A stretch of 64,000 bases of DNA from Synechococcus sp. PCC 7502. GTDB lineage: Bacteria; Cyanobacteriota; Cyanobacteriia; Pseudanabaenales; Pseudanabaenaceae. The stretch covers positions 306,394-370,393 of the forward strand of contig NC_019702.1 of NCBI RefSeq assembly GCF_000317085.1. Direction: 5' to 3'. The notes under the pieces are model-generated. The model was given only the letters and a program-made list of their open reading frames with translations, was not told the origin of the DNA and ran no database searches. A program made the translations under genes and the position numbers. Below are positions 16,867 to 25,363 of the stretch, piece after piece (position 1 is the first letter of the stretch; the number at the start of each line of letters is the position of its first letter).

Positions 16867-16890
16867 GGAGGGAAACCCCCCCCTTTTTTT
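16867..16890 (+). terminator. Terminator-like hairpin with T-run
   Basis: ggaggg, loop aaa, then a run of eight C and seven T. The stem has one A-C mismatch. It points on the plus strand, towards the end of pgk on the minus strand, and could stop transcripts entering pgk antisense. It may be left from the decayed mobile element beside it. Confidence 0.45.
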
Positions 16891-16905
16891 AGCTAACTTT
16901 TAGGA

Positions 16906-18108
16906 CTAGGCTTCATCTAAAGCGGCAATACCCGGTAATACTTTACCTTCTAGTAGTTCTAAGCTGGCGCCACCACCAGTGGAGATATGGCTCATTTTGT
17001 CAGCAACTCCAACTTTTTCCACAGCCGCCACAGAATCACCACCACCGATAATAGTAATAGCTCCTGTTTCGGTAATTTCTGCTAATGTGCGGGCGATCGC
17101 CTCTGTCCCAACGGCAAATTTATCAAATTCAAATACCCCCATTGGACCATTCCAAATCACGGTCTTTGAGTCTGCCAGAGCATCTTGGAATAATTTGATT
17201 GAATCACTACCAATATCTAACCCCATCCAACCATCGGGAATGTTTTCAATACTGACGGTTTGGGCATTGGCATCGGGTTTGAAATTATCAGCTACAACTA
17301 CATCAGTTGGTAATAATAACTGCACTCCTCGCTCCTTTGCTTTTGCTTCTAAGGATTTGGCTAATTCTAACTTGTCCTCTTCCACTAAGGACTTACCAAC
17401 GGCTAAGCCTCTGGCTTTGTAAAAGGTGAAAATCATCCCACCACCAATAATCAGCTTATCAACTTTTTCTAATAGAGCATCAATTACACCGATTTTGCTG
17501 GAAACTTTGGAACCACCAACGATCGCCACTAAAGGACGCTTAGGAGTATCGATCGCTCCACTCAAATACTGTAATTCCTTATCTAATAAAAATCCTGCTA
17601 CGGATGGATGTAAAAACTCAGCTACTCCTTCAGTAGAAGCATGGGCACGGTGAGCGGTACCAAAGGCATCATTGACATATAAATCTGCTAATGAGGCTAA
17701 TTTATTTGCAAATTCCCGATCATTTTGTTCTTCTTCAGGGTAGAAACGGATATTTTCTAAAAGAATAACACTGCCATTTGGAGCATCATTAATTGCCGTA
17801 GCTACTGCTTCCCCAATGGAATCATCGGTTTTAATGACTGTTGTGCCTAATAATTCTGATAATCGAGTAGCGATCGGGTTAAGCCTGAGTTTTTCGGTGA
17901 TACCTTTAGGTCTGCCCAGATGACTAACTAAAATTGCCTTGCCCCCAGCATCGGTTACATATTTAATTGTGGGTAAAGCGGCTCTAATTCTGGTATCGTC
18001 GGTAATTGCTCCCGTATCATTTTGTGGAACATTAAAATCAACTCTGACTAAAACTCTCTTTCCTACTAGATCAGTAGCATTTAAGTTAGCTAAAGTTTTC
18101 TTAGCCAT
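16906..18108 (-). CDS. pgk: Phosphoglycerate kinase
   Basis: A 400-residue enzyme that interconverts 1,3-bisphosphoglycerate and 3-phosphoglycerate with ADP/ATP in glycolysis and the Calvin cycle. The N-terminal substrate motif [13 protein letters not shown] and SHLGRPKG are present. The hinge and nucleotide domain show [22 protein letters not shown] and the C-terminal [11 protein letters not shown] and [13 protein letters not shown] motifs. Length and start are standard. It stands alone, preceded by a 310-base gap that contains a dispersed repeat. Confidence 0.98.
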   Translation of the reverse strand: MAKKTLANLNATDLVGKRVLVRVDFNVPQNDTGAITDDTRIRAALPTIKYVTDAGGKAILVSHLGRPKGITEKLRLNPIATRLSELLGTTVIKTDDSIGEAVATAINDAPNGSVILLENIRFYPEEEQNDREFANKLASLADLYVNDAFGTAHRAHASTEGVAEFLHPSVAGFLLDKELQYLSGAIDTPKRPLVAIVGGSKVSSKIGVIDALLEKVDKLIIGGGMIFTFYKARGLAVGKSLVEEDKLELAKSLEAKAKERGVQLLLPTDVVVADNFKPDANAQTVSIENIPDGWMGLDIGSDSIKLFQDALADSKTVIWNGPMGVFEFDKFAVGTEAIARTLAEITETGAITIIGGGDSVAAVEKVGVADKMSHISTGGGASLELLEGKVLPGIAALDEA

Positions 18109-18418
18109 AAAATAAACTCCAAATATTAAACGTAGTTAATCAATTCGTTATAAATTTTACAGAACAACTATGTGCAATATTTCTTGATTTGTATTTTTAT
18201 AGGTTGGATAGAACTTGGCATGATCAAAACGGACTCTACTCAGCGATCGATCGCTTACTTACTTCCTACTATAAAAATAGACTTAATTAAATGGGGTGAA
18301 GGGGTTTAACCCCTTCGTGGGGGGCAGCCCCCAAACCACCGTACTATAATCTTAAACTGGGAAAGGAGTAGAAGAATTAATTATAGAACCATCAACAGAA
18401 GAGAGCTTTTTCTATATT
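18109..18418. other. Intergenic region between kinase and pgk
   Basis: A 310-base gap. Its centre (about 18268-18345) is the repeat listed separately; the rest is AT-rich and should hold the pgk promoter on the minus strand. A 28-codon frame overlapping the repeat has no support. Confidence 0.6.
18268..18345 (+). repeat. Dispersed intergenic repeat, copy B, with two hairpins
   Basis: It shares with copy A (1755-1858, opposite strand) the ordered blocks ctataaaaatagactta, attaaatggggtgaa and ccttcgtgg. It holds a strong hairpin gaaggggtttaaccccttc and a second G-run/C-run hairpin ggggggcagccccc. It lies downstream of the Ser/Thr kinase gene and upstream of pgk, so it may also end the kinase transcript. 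Confidence 0.7.
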
Positions 18419-19993
18419 TTAACGGGCTTTAACCACTCGGATAAACTCTGAACCAGATATTAAAGGTATCTTATTAACGAATTGCACAGTGTACGATCGC
18501 TCTTCTATTTGCTTAGAACCATCGGGATAAAAGTAAGTATTTGTACCAACAAAACTCATTGAAGTATCTGTTTTAGAAGTTAGCTCCAAATTTTCTACGG
18601 TAACTTTACTAAATTGTTGGAAAAAGTTGGGATCAAACTGTGAAGCTAAGGGTTGAGTAAATAAATCTTTGGCACTTTTCCATTCTTGATTAGAAACATG
18701 GTCATAAAGACTTTGAATCACAATCTCGGCATCCTCCACAGCTAAAACTTCAGGTTGACTAGGCACAGGACTGGTTTTATTGGGAGTAACTGTGTCAGGC
18801 TCACTAGGCTCAGGTGGGGGGGAAGGAGTTGGTTCGGTCTTAGGGGTAATATTTTCTACAGGATCATTAGGCGCAGGCTTGGGAATAGTAGGATTAGGAG
18901 CAGGGGGAGTTAAATTTTGATCAGAATCTTGCTTAGAAACTTGCTCAGACGATTGGGGAGATCGGGTTAACCAAAAGCCTAAAATAATTCCCAATGTTAA
19001 AAATAAGCCAATTAACAGAGTTTTATAGAATTCGCTGAACTTATTTGGAGTTTTTGACGCAGTAGGCTCTGGGGGAATATAACGAGGCGAGATCGCTACG
19101 GTTGGCTCATAGTAAGATGTAGGTGCAGAATTTGAATTTGGTTGTACTGCAATTGGTGCTGTCGGATTGGTGGAAGATGGGGTAATTGTTTGTAAAGCCT
19201 GCATAACTTCGGTGGCAGTACCATAGCGATCGCGAGCATGGGGAGAAATTGCCTTTGATAAAATTGCTGCTAAGTTGGGACTAACTATAGTTACATATTG
19301 CTGCCACAGCACCTCCCCTGAACTATAATCCGTCTCCATTTGATGGGGCTGTTTTCCTGTCAATAGATAAATGGCTGTTAATCCTGTAGCGTAGAGGTCA
19401 CTACTATAAACTGGTCGTCCTGCGGCTTGCTCTGAAGGCATAAATCCGGGGGTTCCAATTGTAATCGTACTTACTAAATTGCCCGCCACCGCTAAACTAG
19501 TGGACATTGATTCTTTTACAGCCCCAAAATCTATAAGAACTGGCTTTTGGTCTAGTTGGCGAATAATTATATTATCTGGCTTAATATCTCGATGAATAAT
19601 ACGTTTGCTATGGACATAATCTAAAACAGGCAGGAAATTAAGCAAAAAGTCTATAACAAAGTTCTCACTATAACTAGCTTGCTTCTGCATAGCATCACTT
19701 AGAGTTACCCCATCAATCAGTTCTTGAACTAGATAGAAGTCCTGATTTTCTTCAAAATAGGCATAAAGGGAGGGGATTTGAGGATGATTTCCCAAGTCTT
19801 CCAAAATAGCGGCTTCTCTGTGAAATCGAGCTTTGACTAATTGATAGACTTCAGGATCATGGGAAATTGGGCGGAGTTTTTTAATAACACAGTGCCGACC
19901 CGATGGCATTTGAGTATCTTCAGCAACGAAGGTTTCGCCAAACCCGCCTGAACCTAGGGATCGTAAAATTTTGTAGCGATTGTTCAGTAGCAT
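18419..19993 (-). CDS. Membrane-anchored Ser/Thr protein kinase (Hanks type)
   Basis: A 524-residue kinase. The N-terminal catalytic domain (about 7-270) has the glycine loop GSGGFGET (14-21), Lys38 in VIKK, HRDIKPDN (134-141) and DFG at 155-157. A Pro/Ser-rich linker leads to one membrane helix at about 322-343. Beyond it is a Pro/Thr-rich region (to about 415) and a C-terminal domain of about 105 residues (LYDHVSNQEWKSAKDLFTQ onward) of NTF2-like or ARC6-like appearance. This is a common cyanobacterial layout with a cytosolic kinase and an extracytoplasmic sensor. The C-terminal domain's ligand is unknown. It is transcribed towards pgk, with a repeat between. Confidence 0.9.
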   Translation of the reverse strand: MLLNNRYKILRSLGSGGFGETFVAEDTQMPSGRHCVIKKLRPISHDPEVYQLVKARFHREAAILEDLGNHPQIPSLYAYFEENQDFYLVQELIDGVTLSDAMQKQASYSENFVIDFLLNFLPVLDYVHSKRIIHRDIKPDNIIIRQLDQKPVLIDFGAVKESMSTSLAVAGNLVSTITIGTPGFMPSEQAAGRPVYSSDLYATGLTAIYLLTGKQPHQMETDYSSGEVLWQQYVTIVSPNLAAILSKAISPHARDRYGTATEVMQALQTITPSSTNPTAPIAVQPNSNSAPTSYYEPTVAISPRYIPPEPTASKTPNKFSEFYKTLLIGLFLTLGIILGFWLTRSPQSSEQVSKQDSDQNLTPPAPNPTIPKPAPNDPVENITPKTEPTPSPPPEPSEPDTVTPNKTSPVPSQPEVLAVEDAEIVIQSLYDHVSNQEWKSAKDLFTQPLASQFDPNFFQQFSKVTVENLELTSKTDTSMSFVGTNTYFYPDGSKQIEERSYTVQFVNKIPLISGSEFIRVVKAR

Positions 19994-20210
19994 AACTGAG
20001 GATAAATTGCCAAACCTTGAACTCAGATCAATACTACTCCTTTTCCAGTGAAAGATTAATGGGGGTGTAAGGAATAAGCCTCACGAAAGAGTTTTGCCCT
20101 TTAATCCCGTATATACAAACCCATAAAAGCCTATACCGAAATAATAAATTAGTTATAAATTGTGGAGATATAACAAATGACCTAACTGACTTGGCAAGTA
20201 ATTTATAAAA

Positions 20211-20284
20211 TGGGTATGGCTGGACTCTAACCAGCGACCGATCGCTTAGAAGGCGATTGCTCTATACAACTGAGCTACATACCC
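20211..20284 (-). tRNA. trnR-UCU: tRNA-Arg (anticodon UCU)
   Basis: On the minus strand a full 74-base cloverleaf can be drawn. The acceptor stem gggtatg/catacccA has seven perfect pairs. The D-arm is gctc/gagc, and the anticodon stem atcgc/gcgat carries loop cttctaa with anticodon tct. The T-arm gctgg/ccagc carries loop ttagagt. CCA is not encoded. Two normally invariant tertiary bases are changed together: position 19 in the D-loop is T rather than G, and position 56 in the T-loop is A rather than C, so a Watson-Crick 19-56 pair is still possible. Confidence 0.93.
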
Positions 20285-20457
20285 AAAACCTGACAAATAC
20301 CTATGGATAAATTGTCGGCTCTACATTTTACATCAAATATACCCAAAATTGTCTAGCTTAGAAGCTGAATTTGGAATTGCTGGTAATTTTTAAGCTGGGC
20401 TACCGAACTATAAATATCTGTGTCAATATAGTTAATGGTGAATTAAATTCTGTGCCA

Positions 20458-21027
20458 ATGCCTGCTACTCTGTTTCAAGTTTCCAAAAAGAAGTTAAAAA
20501 ATCCGCCGTTAAAGGTTTGTAAGTTGGGCGATCGGAATCTGCGTCAACCTGCTAAGCGCATTACTAAAGTTAATGATGAAATTAGGGCGATCGCACTACA
20601 AATGCTACAAACTATGTACAGTGATAATGGCATTGGATTAGCGGCTCCGCAAGTGGGAATTCATAAGCAAATCATAGTTGTGGACTGTGAGCCAGATAAT
20701 GAGTCTGCACCGCCTTTGATTCTCATTAATCCTGAACTTAAATCCTCTGGCGGCGACATTATCACTGGCGAAGAGGGTTGCTTGAGTGTGCCAGATGTAT
20801 TTTTGGATGTGCAACGTCCTGATCAAATTACAGTCAATTTTCGTGATGAAGAGGGCAAGCCTAAAACTTTAACCACCGACGGCATTTTAGCGAGAGTAAT
20901 TCAGCACGAGTTAGACCACTTAAATGGTGTGATGTTCGTAGATCGGGTACAAAATGCGATCGCCCTCAAAAAAGAACTAACTAAACATGGATTTTCCGTT
21001 GATGATGTTCAGGCTATTAAATCATAG
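20458..21027 (+). CDS. def: Peptide deformylase
   Basis: Removes the N-terminal formyl group from new proteins; a metal enzyme of the cytosol. The three deformylase motifs are GIGLAAPQVG, EEGCLSVPDV and QHELDHLNG, the last giving the metal-binding HExxH. I start at the ATG at 20458 (189 residues, opening MPATLFQVSKKKL), which matches cyanobacterial homologues. An upstream TTG at 20371 would add 29 residues with no family likeness. It is divergent from tRNA-Arg and followed by the AAA/Fe-S fusion gene after 124 bases. Confidence 0.95.
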   Translation: MPATLFQVSKKKLKNPPLKVCKLGDRNLRQPAKRITKVNDEIRAIALQMLQTMYSDNGIGLAAPQVGIHKQIIVVDCEPDNESAPPLILINPELKSSGGDIITGEEGCLSVPDVFLDVQRPDQITVNFRDEEGKPKTLTTDGILARVIQHELDHLNGVMFVDRVQNAIALKKELTKHGFSVDDVQAIKS

Positions 21028-21151
21028 GTATTAATGAGGAAATGAGGAACTAATGTATCTTATAGTTTGTCTCTACCTGAATATCTATTCCATGAGAAAA
21101 ATCATCTCTTGTTAGGGCTATCAGGAATTTTTTTTTAATACCACTAAGCTT

Positions 21152-23332
21152 GTGATCTACCCCATAAATTCACCTATTAACTCAGAGTGGATTAGCGATC
21201 GCACTCAAGCTCTTCAACCCTACCTAGTCAATAAAGCAGAGAGGGGAATTATTGGTAAAAGTCGCTATGCGATTCGATTGCGTCAAGATATTAAAAATGC
21301 TAGTAGCGATCGCCAGCCTGTAATCATTATTGGGGAAGCGGGACTGGACAAAGATAATATTGCAGCTTTGATCCATTTTAATTCAGCATTCCGTCGAGAA
21401 GCGATCGCAAAAGTGAATTGTCGTTTACTTCAAGCCAGTGGGGCTGAACTATTTGGTCGAGTTGATGGGAATTTAGGCATTCTGACATGGTTAGGACAGG
21501 GTACTTTAATTCTAAATAATATTGAAGAATTACCCAAGGAATTGATTCCTAAAATCAAAGAACTCTTAGAAAAAGGAACATTCAAGCCCGTTGGTAGTTC
21601 AGAATTAGCCCCTGATTGTCTGTGTGAAGTTCGCATTATCCTAGTATCGGAAAAACATGAGCCAGCCTACGCACCCTGCCGTAAACATACAATTAAAGTT
21701 CCTGCTTTAAGAGTGCGAAAATCGGATATCAAGCTTTATACCGAATATTACATTAGTCTATACTGTCGCGATCGCGGGCTTACCAAACCAAAGCTCACCG
21801 AAGAAGCTTTACGCAGTTTACAAAACTATGACTTTCCTGAAAACCTTAAAGAATTGCAATCCCTAGTATCAAGAGCGATCGTGCAGTCCTTAGGTGCAAC
21901 TGTTTTAACTGAATCAGTATTCTGGTCAAATAAACCGAAGAGTAAACGATTTCGCTTTAACTTACTCAATGCCAATCCAAATTTACGAAAATTTTTACGC
22001 AGTGATTGGTTCCCAACTCGCTTAAATTATTGGGTGGTTTTGCCTCTTTATACAATCGTTGTCATAATTCTGTTTTTAGCTCCTCAAACTCGAGATCGCA
22101 ACTTGGCATTGAATTTATTTTGGGCATGGTGGTGGCCCCTAATATTGATCGCATTTCCGTTTGTAGGTCGTCTTTGGTGTTCTATTTGTCCATTTATGAT
22201 CTATGGAGAAGTCACGCAAAAACTATCCCTATGGCTGTTTCCTCGAAATCTGAAGCAATGGGATCGAGCTAAAAGTGAACGCTGGAGTGGCTGGTTCCTG
22301 TGGGGATTATTCCTGCTGATTTATCTATGGGAAGAATTATGGGATTTACAAAATACCGCCTATCTTTCTGCCTATTTGCTGCTATTAATTACGGCGGGTG
22401 CTGTGATCTGCTCTTTAATTTTTGAACGGCGGTACTGGTGTCGCTATCTCTGTCCAATTGGTGGTATGAATGGTTTATTTGCGAAGTTATCAATCACAGA
22501 ACTAAGAGCCGATCAAGGAACCTGCTCCGCAGAATGTACTACCTATCAATGTTATAAAGGTGGAGTTCAAAAGGGAGAAGGCTTAGAAACCAATGGCTGT
22601 CCTTTATATTCCCATCCCGCTCAACTGCAGGATAATCGGGACTGTGTGCTATGTATGACTTGCCTAAAAGCTTGCCCCCATCGTTCCGTAAAGCTAAATC
22701 TGCGTCCACCTGCCATTGAGTTATGGACAACTCATATTCCCCGCAATTATGAAGTGGCTTTATTACTGTTACTGCTGGGAGGAGCATTTCTACATCGATT
22801 ACCTGAAATTCAATTAGCGATCGCTTGGCAATTTGAGATAGATAATTTCTTGCCACATTTATGTTTATCAGTTTTGATTTTATTGGTTTCTGCTTTAATT
22901 CCTGTGGGTGCATATTGGATCATGCGATCGCTCTATATTTTAAGTGTAAAGTTAAGAGGATGGAAAAAGAACTCCAGTTCAGAATCACAAATTTCTATCT
23001 GTAAACCTCGACCTTTCATCCAACTTGCTTACAGTTATTTACCTTTGGTGTTAGGCGGCAATTTAGCACATTATCTCCGCTTATTTCTCCAAGAAGCAGG
23101 GCGAATTTTACCAGTTTCATTTGCTACCTTTGGCATGGATGGTTCAGCTTTACCCATATTTATTGCTCATCCTGCGGTAATTAGTTTTCTGCAAGCCACA
23201 ACTTTGCTTTTATCCGTAATTCTGACTCTTGCCTTAACTCAAAAAATTGCTCGTCAGCCTTGGCGATCGCTGATCCCTTTTCATATCAGTACTTTAATCT
23301 TGGCGATCGCATTGTGGAAAATCATAGTTTAG
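21152..23332 (+). CDS. Fusion of degenerate sigma54-activator-like AAA domain with NapH-like Fe-S membrane domain
   Basis: A 726-residue protein with a GTG start. Residues about 30-250 resemble the AAA+ domain of NtrC-type activators (IIGKSRYAIRLRQDI, AELFG, GQGTLIL, PENLKELQSLVSRAI). The ATPase motifs are lost: the P-loop is GEAGLDKDN (61-69), the Walker B site reads LILNNIEE (119-126) and the GAFTGA loop is missing after ELFG. Residues about 290-520 are a membrane iron-sulfur region like NapH/CcoG/NosR, with CSICP (343-347), CRYLCP (430-435), Cys458/462/467, C483 and CVLCMTCLKACPH (498-510), followed by more membrane helices to the end. Cyanobacteria generally lack sigma54, so the N-terminal part has probably been reused as a non-ATPase domain. 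The likely role is membrane electron transfer or redox sensing; partner unknown. Confidence 0.85.
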   Translation: MIYPINSPINSEWISDRTQALQPYLVNKAERGIIGKSRYAIRLRQDIKNASSDRQPVIIIGEAGLDKDNIAALIHFNSAFRREAIAKVNCRLLQASGAELFGRVDGNLGILTWLGQGTLILNNIEELPKELIPKIKELLEKGTFKPVGSSELAPDCLCEVRIILVSEKHEPAYAPCRKHTIKVPALRVRKSDIKLYTEYYISLYCRDRGLTKPKLTEEALRSLQNYDFPENLKELQSLVSRAIVQSLGATVLTESVFWSNKPKSKRFRFNLLNANPNLRKFLRSDWFPTRLNYWVVLPLYTIVVIILFLAPQTRDRNLALNLFWAWWWPLILIAFPFVGRLWCSICPFMIYGEVTQKLSLWLFPRNLKQWDRAKSERWSGWFLWGLFLLIYLWEELWDLQNTAYLSAYLLLLITAGAVICSLIFERRYWCRYLCPIGGMNGLFAKLSITELRADQGTCSAECTTYQCYKGGVQKGEGLETNGCPLYSHPAQLQDNRDCVLCMTCLKACPHRSVKLNLRPPAIELWTTHIPRNYEVALLLLLLGGAFLHRLPEIQLAIAWQFEIDNFLPHLCLSVLILLVSALIPVGAYWIMRSLYILSVKLRGWKKNSSSESQISICKPRPFIQLAYSYLPLVLGGNLAHYLRLFLQEAGRILPVSFATFGMDGSALPIFIAHPAVISFLQATTLLLSVILTLALTQKIARQPWRSLIPFHISTLILAIALWKIIV
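23229..23248 (+). repeat. 20-base direct repeat, copy 1 (inside gene 3' end)
   Basis: ttgccttaactcaaaaaatt lies within the last 35 codons of the AAA/Fe-S fusion gene and recurs exactly at 23456-23475 in the following gap. Confidence 0.75.
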
Positions 23333-23633
23333 CCTAAATCACCACCTCACTAAAAAACTCAAAACCTATTCATAAAGTTAGAGAGTTAGAGCCATATTAA
23401 TCAATCAAACCAGATAAATTCCTAAAAGGATTAGATTTCCTTGCTTACACGACATTTGCCTTAACTCAAAAAATTACCCCGTGCTACTTAATAAAAACCG
23501 AATCCTGTTTTCAATTCGATTTGTGAATAATCGGGATTGAGTTCTGCAAACCTAGTTTATTTCTGGAAATTAATTAAGGAGTTTCGATATACTATAGATT
23601 CGCTTTAATTGCGCTTTTATATTGGGGTAAGAT
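23333..23633. other. Intergenic region with a stray copy of upstream coding sequence
   Basis: A 301-base AT-rich gap. It contains copy 2 of the 20-base repeat and no recognisable gene, RNA or terminator. Confidence 0.55.
23456..23475 (+). repeat. 20-base direct repeat, copy 2 (intergenic)
   Basis: An exact copy of 23229-23248, 227 bases downstream. Sequence on both sides differs between copies, apart from a few bases. Confidence 0.75.
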
Positions 23634-24242
23634 GTGCATTTTGATCTAAAAGAGATAATCCAATCCTTTGGGTATGTCGGTGGTTATTTAGTAATTTGGG
23701 GAATTATCTTTGCTGAGTCTGGACTACTAGTTGGATTTTTTCTGCCCGGTGATAGCCTTTTATTTACATCGGGATTTTTAGCCTCCCAGAACTTGTTAAA
23801 TATTTGGATTTTGATTGCTGGGGCATTTATCTGCGCTGTGTTAGGGGATAATGTCGGGTATATAACTGGGAAAAAATTTGGGCGATCGCTATTTCAAAAA
23901 GAAGATTCCCGTTTTTTTCATAAGCAAAACCTGATCAAAGCCGAACAATTCTATGAAAAGCACGGTAAAAAAACTATTGTGTTGGCTAGATTTACGCCAG
24001 TGATTCGTACCTTTGCGCCAATTTTAGCTGGAGTAAGTGAAATGACTTATAAGACTTTTTTTACCTATAACGTCATTGGTGGATTTATATGGACATTTGG
24101 TTTAACTATTTTTGGCTATTTTTTGGGTAAAGTCATCCCTGATGTGGATAAATATCTACTACCCATAGTCGTTGCAATCATAATTATTTCCCTGCTACCT
24201 TCGATTATCCATCTGTATGGGGAACGCAACCAGAAAAAATAG
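23634..24242 (+). CDS. DedA family membrane protein
   Basis: A 202-residue inner-membrane protein of the DedA/SNARE-associated (PF09335) family, linked to lipid scrambling and membrane homeostasis. Family marks are FAESGLLVGFFLPGDSLLF (about 25-44), GDNVGYITGKKFGRSLF, and FTPVIRTFAPILAGVSEM with the conserved Arg in the re-entrant region. Four to five hydrophobic segments are seen. The start is GTG at 23634. It stands alone. Confidence 0.93.
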   Translation: MHFDLKEIIQSFGYVGGYLVIWGIIFAESGLLVGFFLPGDSLLFTSGFLASQNLLNIWILIAGAFICAVLGDNVGYITGKKFGRSLFQKEDSRFFHKQNLIKAEQFYEKHGKKTIVLARFTPVIRTFAPILAGVSEMTYKTFFTYNVIGGFIWTFGLTIFGYFLGKVIPDVDKYLLPIVVAIIIISLLPSIIHLYGERNQKK

Positions 24243-24376
24243 GTAGTTTAAATTTCCTGTAAACGGAGATCGCCTGAATATCGATTCCCAAACGCTATTT
24301 ATACTTTCTTCTCACGGTAAAAAACCTTTTGAAAATAAGGGGGTAAAATAGTGATTAAAATAATCAGCAAATAGTG

Positions 24377-24940
24377 ATGATACAAACAGTATCCAAATCC
24401 CTAAGCCTTGAAGAGTTCCTACAGCTACCAGAGACGGAGCCAGCTAGTGAATTCATTGACAATGCAATTATCCAAAAATCAATGCCCAAAGGTTCGCATA
24501 GCATCATTCAGGGTGAACTCATTATTGCTATTAACGCTGTAGTAAAACCACAAAAAATGGCTAGGGCATTTCCTGAACTTAGATGTACATTTGCAGATAG
24601 AGTAATTGTCCCTGATGTATCTGTTTTTAAGTGGAATCGAATTCCCAGATACCCAAATGGGAGGATTGCCGATGAATTTGCCTTAGCACCTGATTGGATA
24701 ATTGAAATCTTGTCTTCCGATCAAAGCCAAACTAAGGTAATCAAAAAGATTCTGCATTCCCTAGACTATGGAACTGAGATGGGCTGGCTGATTGATCCCG
24801 CAGAGCAAACGATCTTTATTTATACTCCAGATCAGCGATCGCAAAGCGTAGATAAACCTCACGAACTCATACCAGTACCTAGCTTTGCAGTTGGACTAAA
24901 TCTAACGATCAAGGACTTATGTGATTGGTTAATTGATTAG
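24377..24940 (+). CDS. Uma2 family (DUF820) PD-(D/E)XK-like protein
   Basis: A 187-residue protein of the Uma2 family, greatly expanded in cyanobacteria and predicted to have a restriction-endonuclease-like fold. Typical features are LSLEEFLQLPETEPASEFID at the N-terminus, VPDVSVF carrying the conserved Asp, and the EILSSDQSQTKVIKKI and MGWLIDP segments. A GTG three bases upstream is an alternative start. It overlaps the convergent VOC gene by 4 bases. The biological role of Uma2 proteins is unknown. Confidence 0.9.
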   Translation: MIQTVSKSLSLEEFLQLPETEPASEFIDNAIIQKSMPKGSHSIIQGELIIAINAVVKPQKMARAFPELRCTFADRVIVPDVSVFKWNRIPRYPNGRIADEFALAPDWIIEILSSDQSQTKVIKKILHSLDYGTEMGWLIDPAEQTIFIYTPDQRSQSVDKPHELIPVPSFAVGLNLTIKDLCDWLID

Positions 24941-25302
24941 TTTAATTTATTAGCAGGTTGGGGTTCGTAAAGGAACTCAAAGGTATTGCCATCTGGGTCT
25001 TTACCATAAAAAGAAGCAGTACCGTCTCGGTGATCATGGATTTTACCCGCAGGAATACCTAATTCAGTTAAATGAGCATGGTGTTTTTCTAATTCAGGGC
25101 GATCGCTAAAAATAAAACCAAAATGATTACTCGCCTGTTTATACTCTGGACTGAGTAAAGCTAAACCATCGGCACCTGCTTTTAAATATGCCCAATCGGG
25201 GTCTTGCCACGCCAACTCCATCCCCAAATTTTGATAAAACTCCACCGCCTTAGGAATATCTTGGACACAAATGGCAACATGTCCTAAACGCTTAAGTTGC
25301 AT
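24937..25302 (-). CDS. VOC family (glyoxalase/bleomycin-resistance fold) protein
   Basis: A 121-residue metal-binding fold protein. It opens with RLGHVAICVQDIPKAVEFYQ, with an N-terminal His ligand, and ends with the characteristic FYGKDPDGNTFEFLYEP, where Glu is the usual metal ligand. One complete pair of beta-alpha-beta units is present, as in glyoxalase I-sized proteins. Substrate cannot be predicted. It lies 61 bases downstream of the PhzF gene on the same strand, so the two may be co-transcribed. Confidence 0.88.
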   Translation of the reverse strand: MQLKRLGHVAICVQDIPKAVEFYQNLGMELAWQDPDWAYLKAGADGLALLSPEYKQASNHFGFIFSDRPELEKHHAHLTELGIPAGKIHDHRDGTASFYGKDPDGNTFEFLYEPQPANKLN

Positions 25303-25363
25303 TGACTTTTTACTGAATAACGTACTCTTTTATTTTAAGCTTTATCCCTAACTTTGACAGGGT

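Noticed and set aside
16619..16903. A 94-codon hydrophobic plus-strand frame starting at a TTG
   Set aside because: It is the antisense of the IS630 transposase relic; the opposite strand gives a clear helix-turn-helix, and the hydrophobicity is a by-product.
21152..22000. Reading the fusion protein as a working sigma54-dependent activator
   Set aside because: GAFTGA is missing, Walker A and B residues are lost, and sigma54 is generally absent in cyanobacteria.
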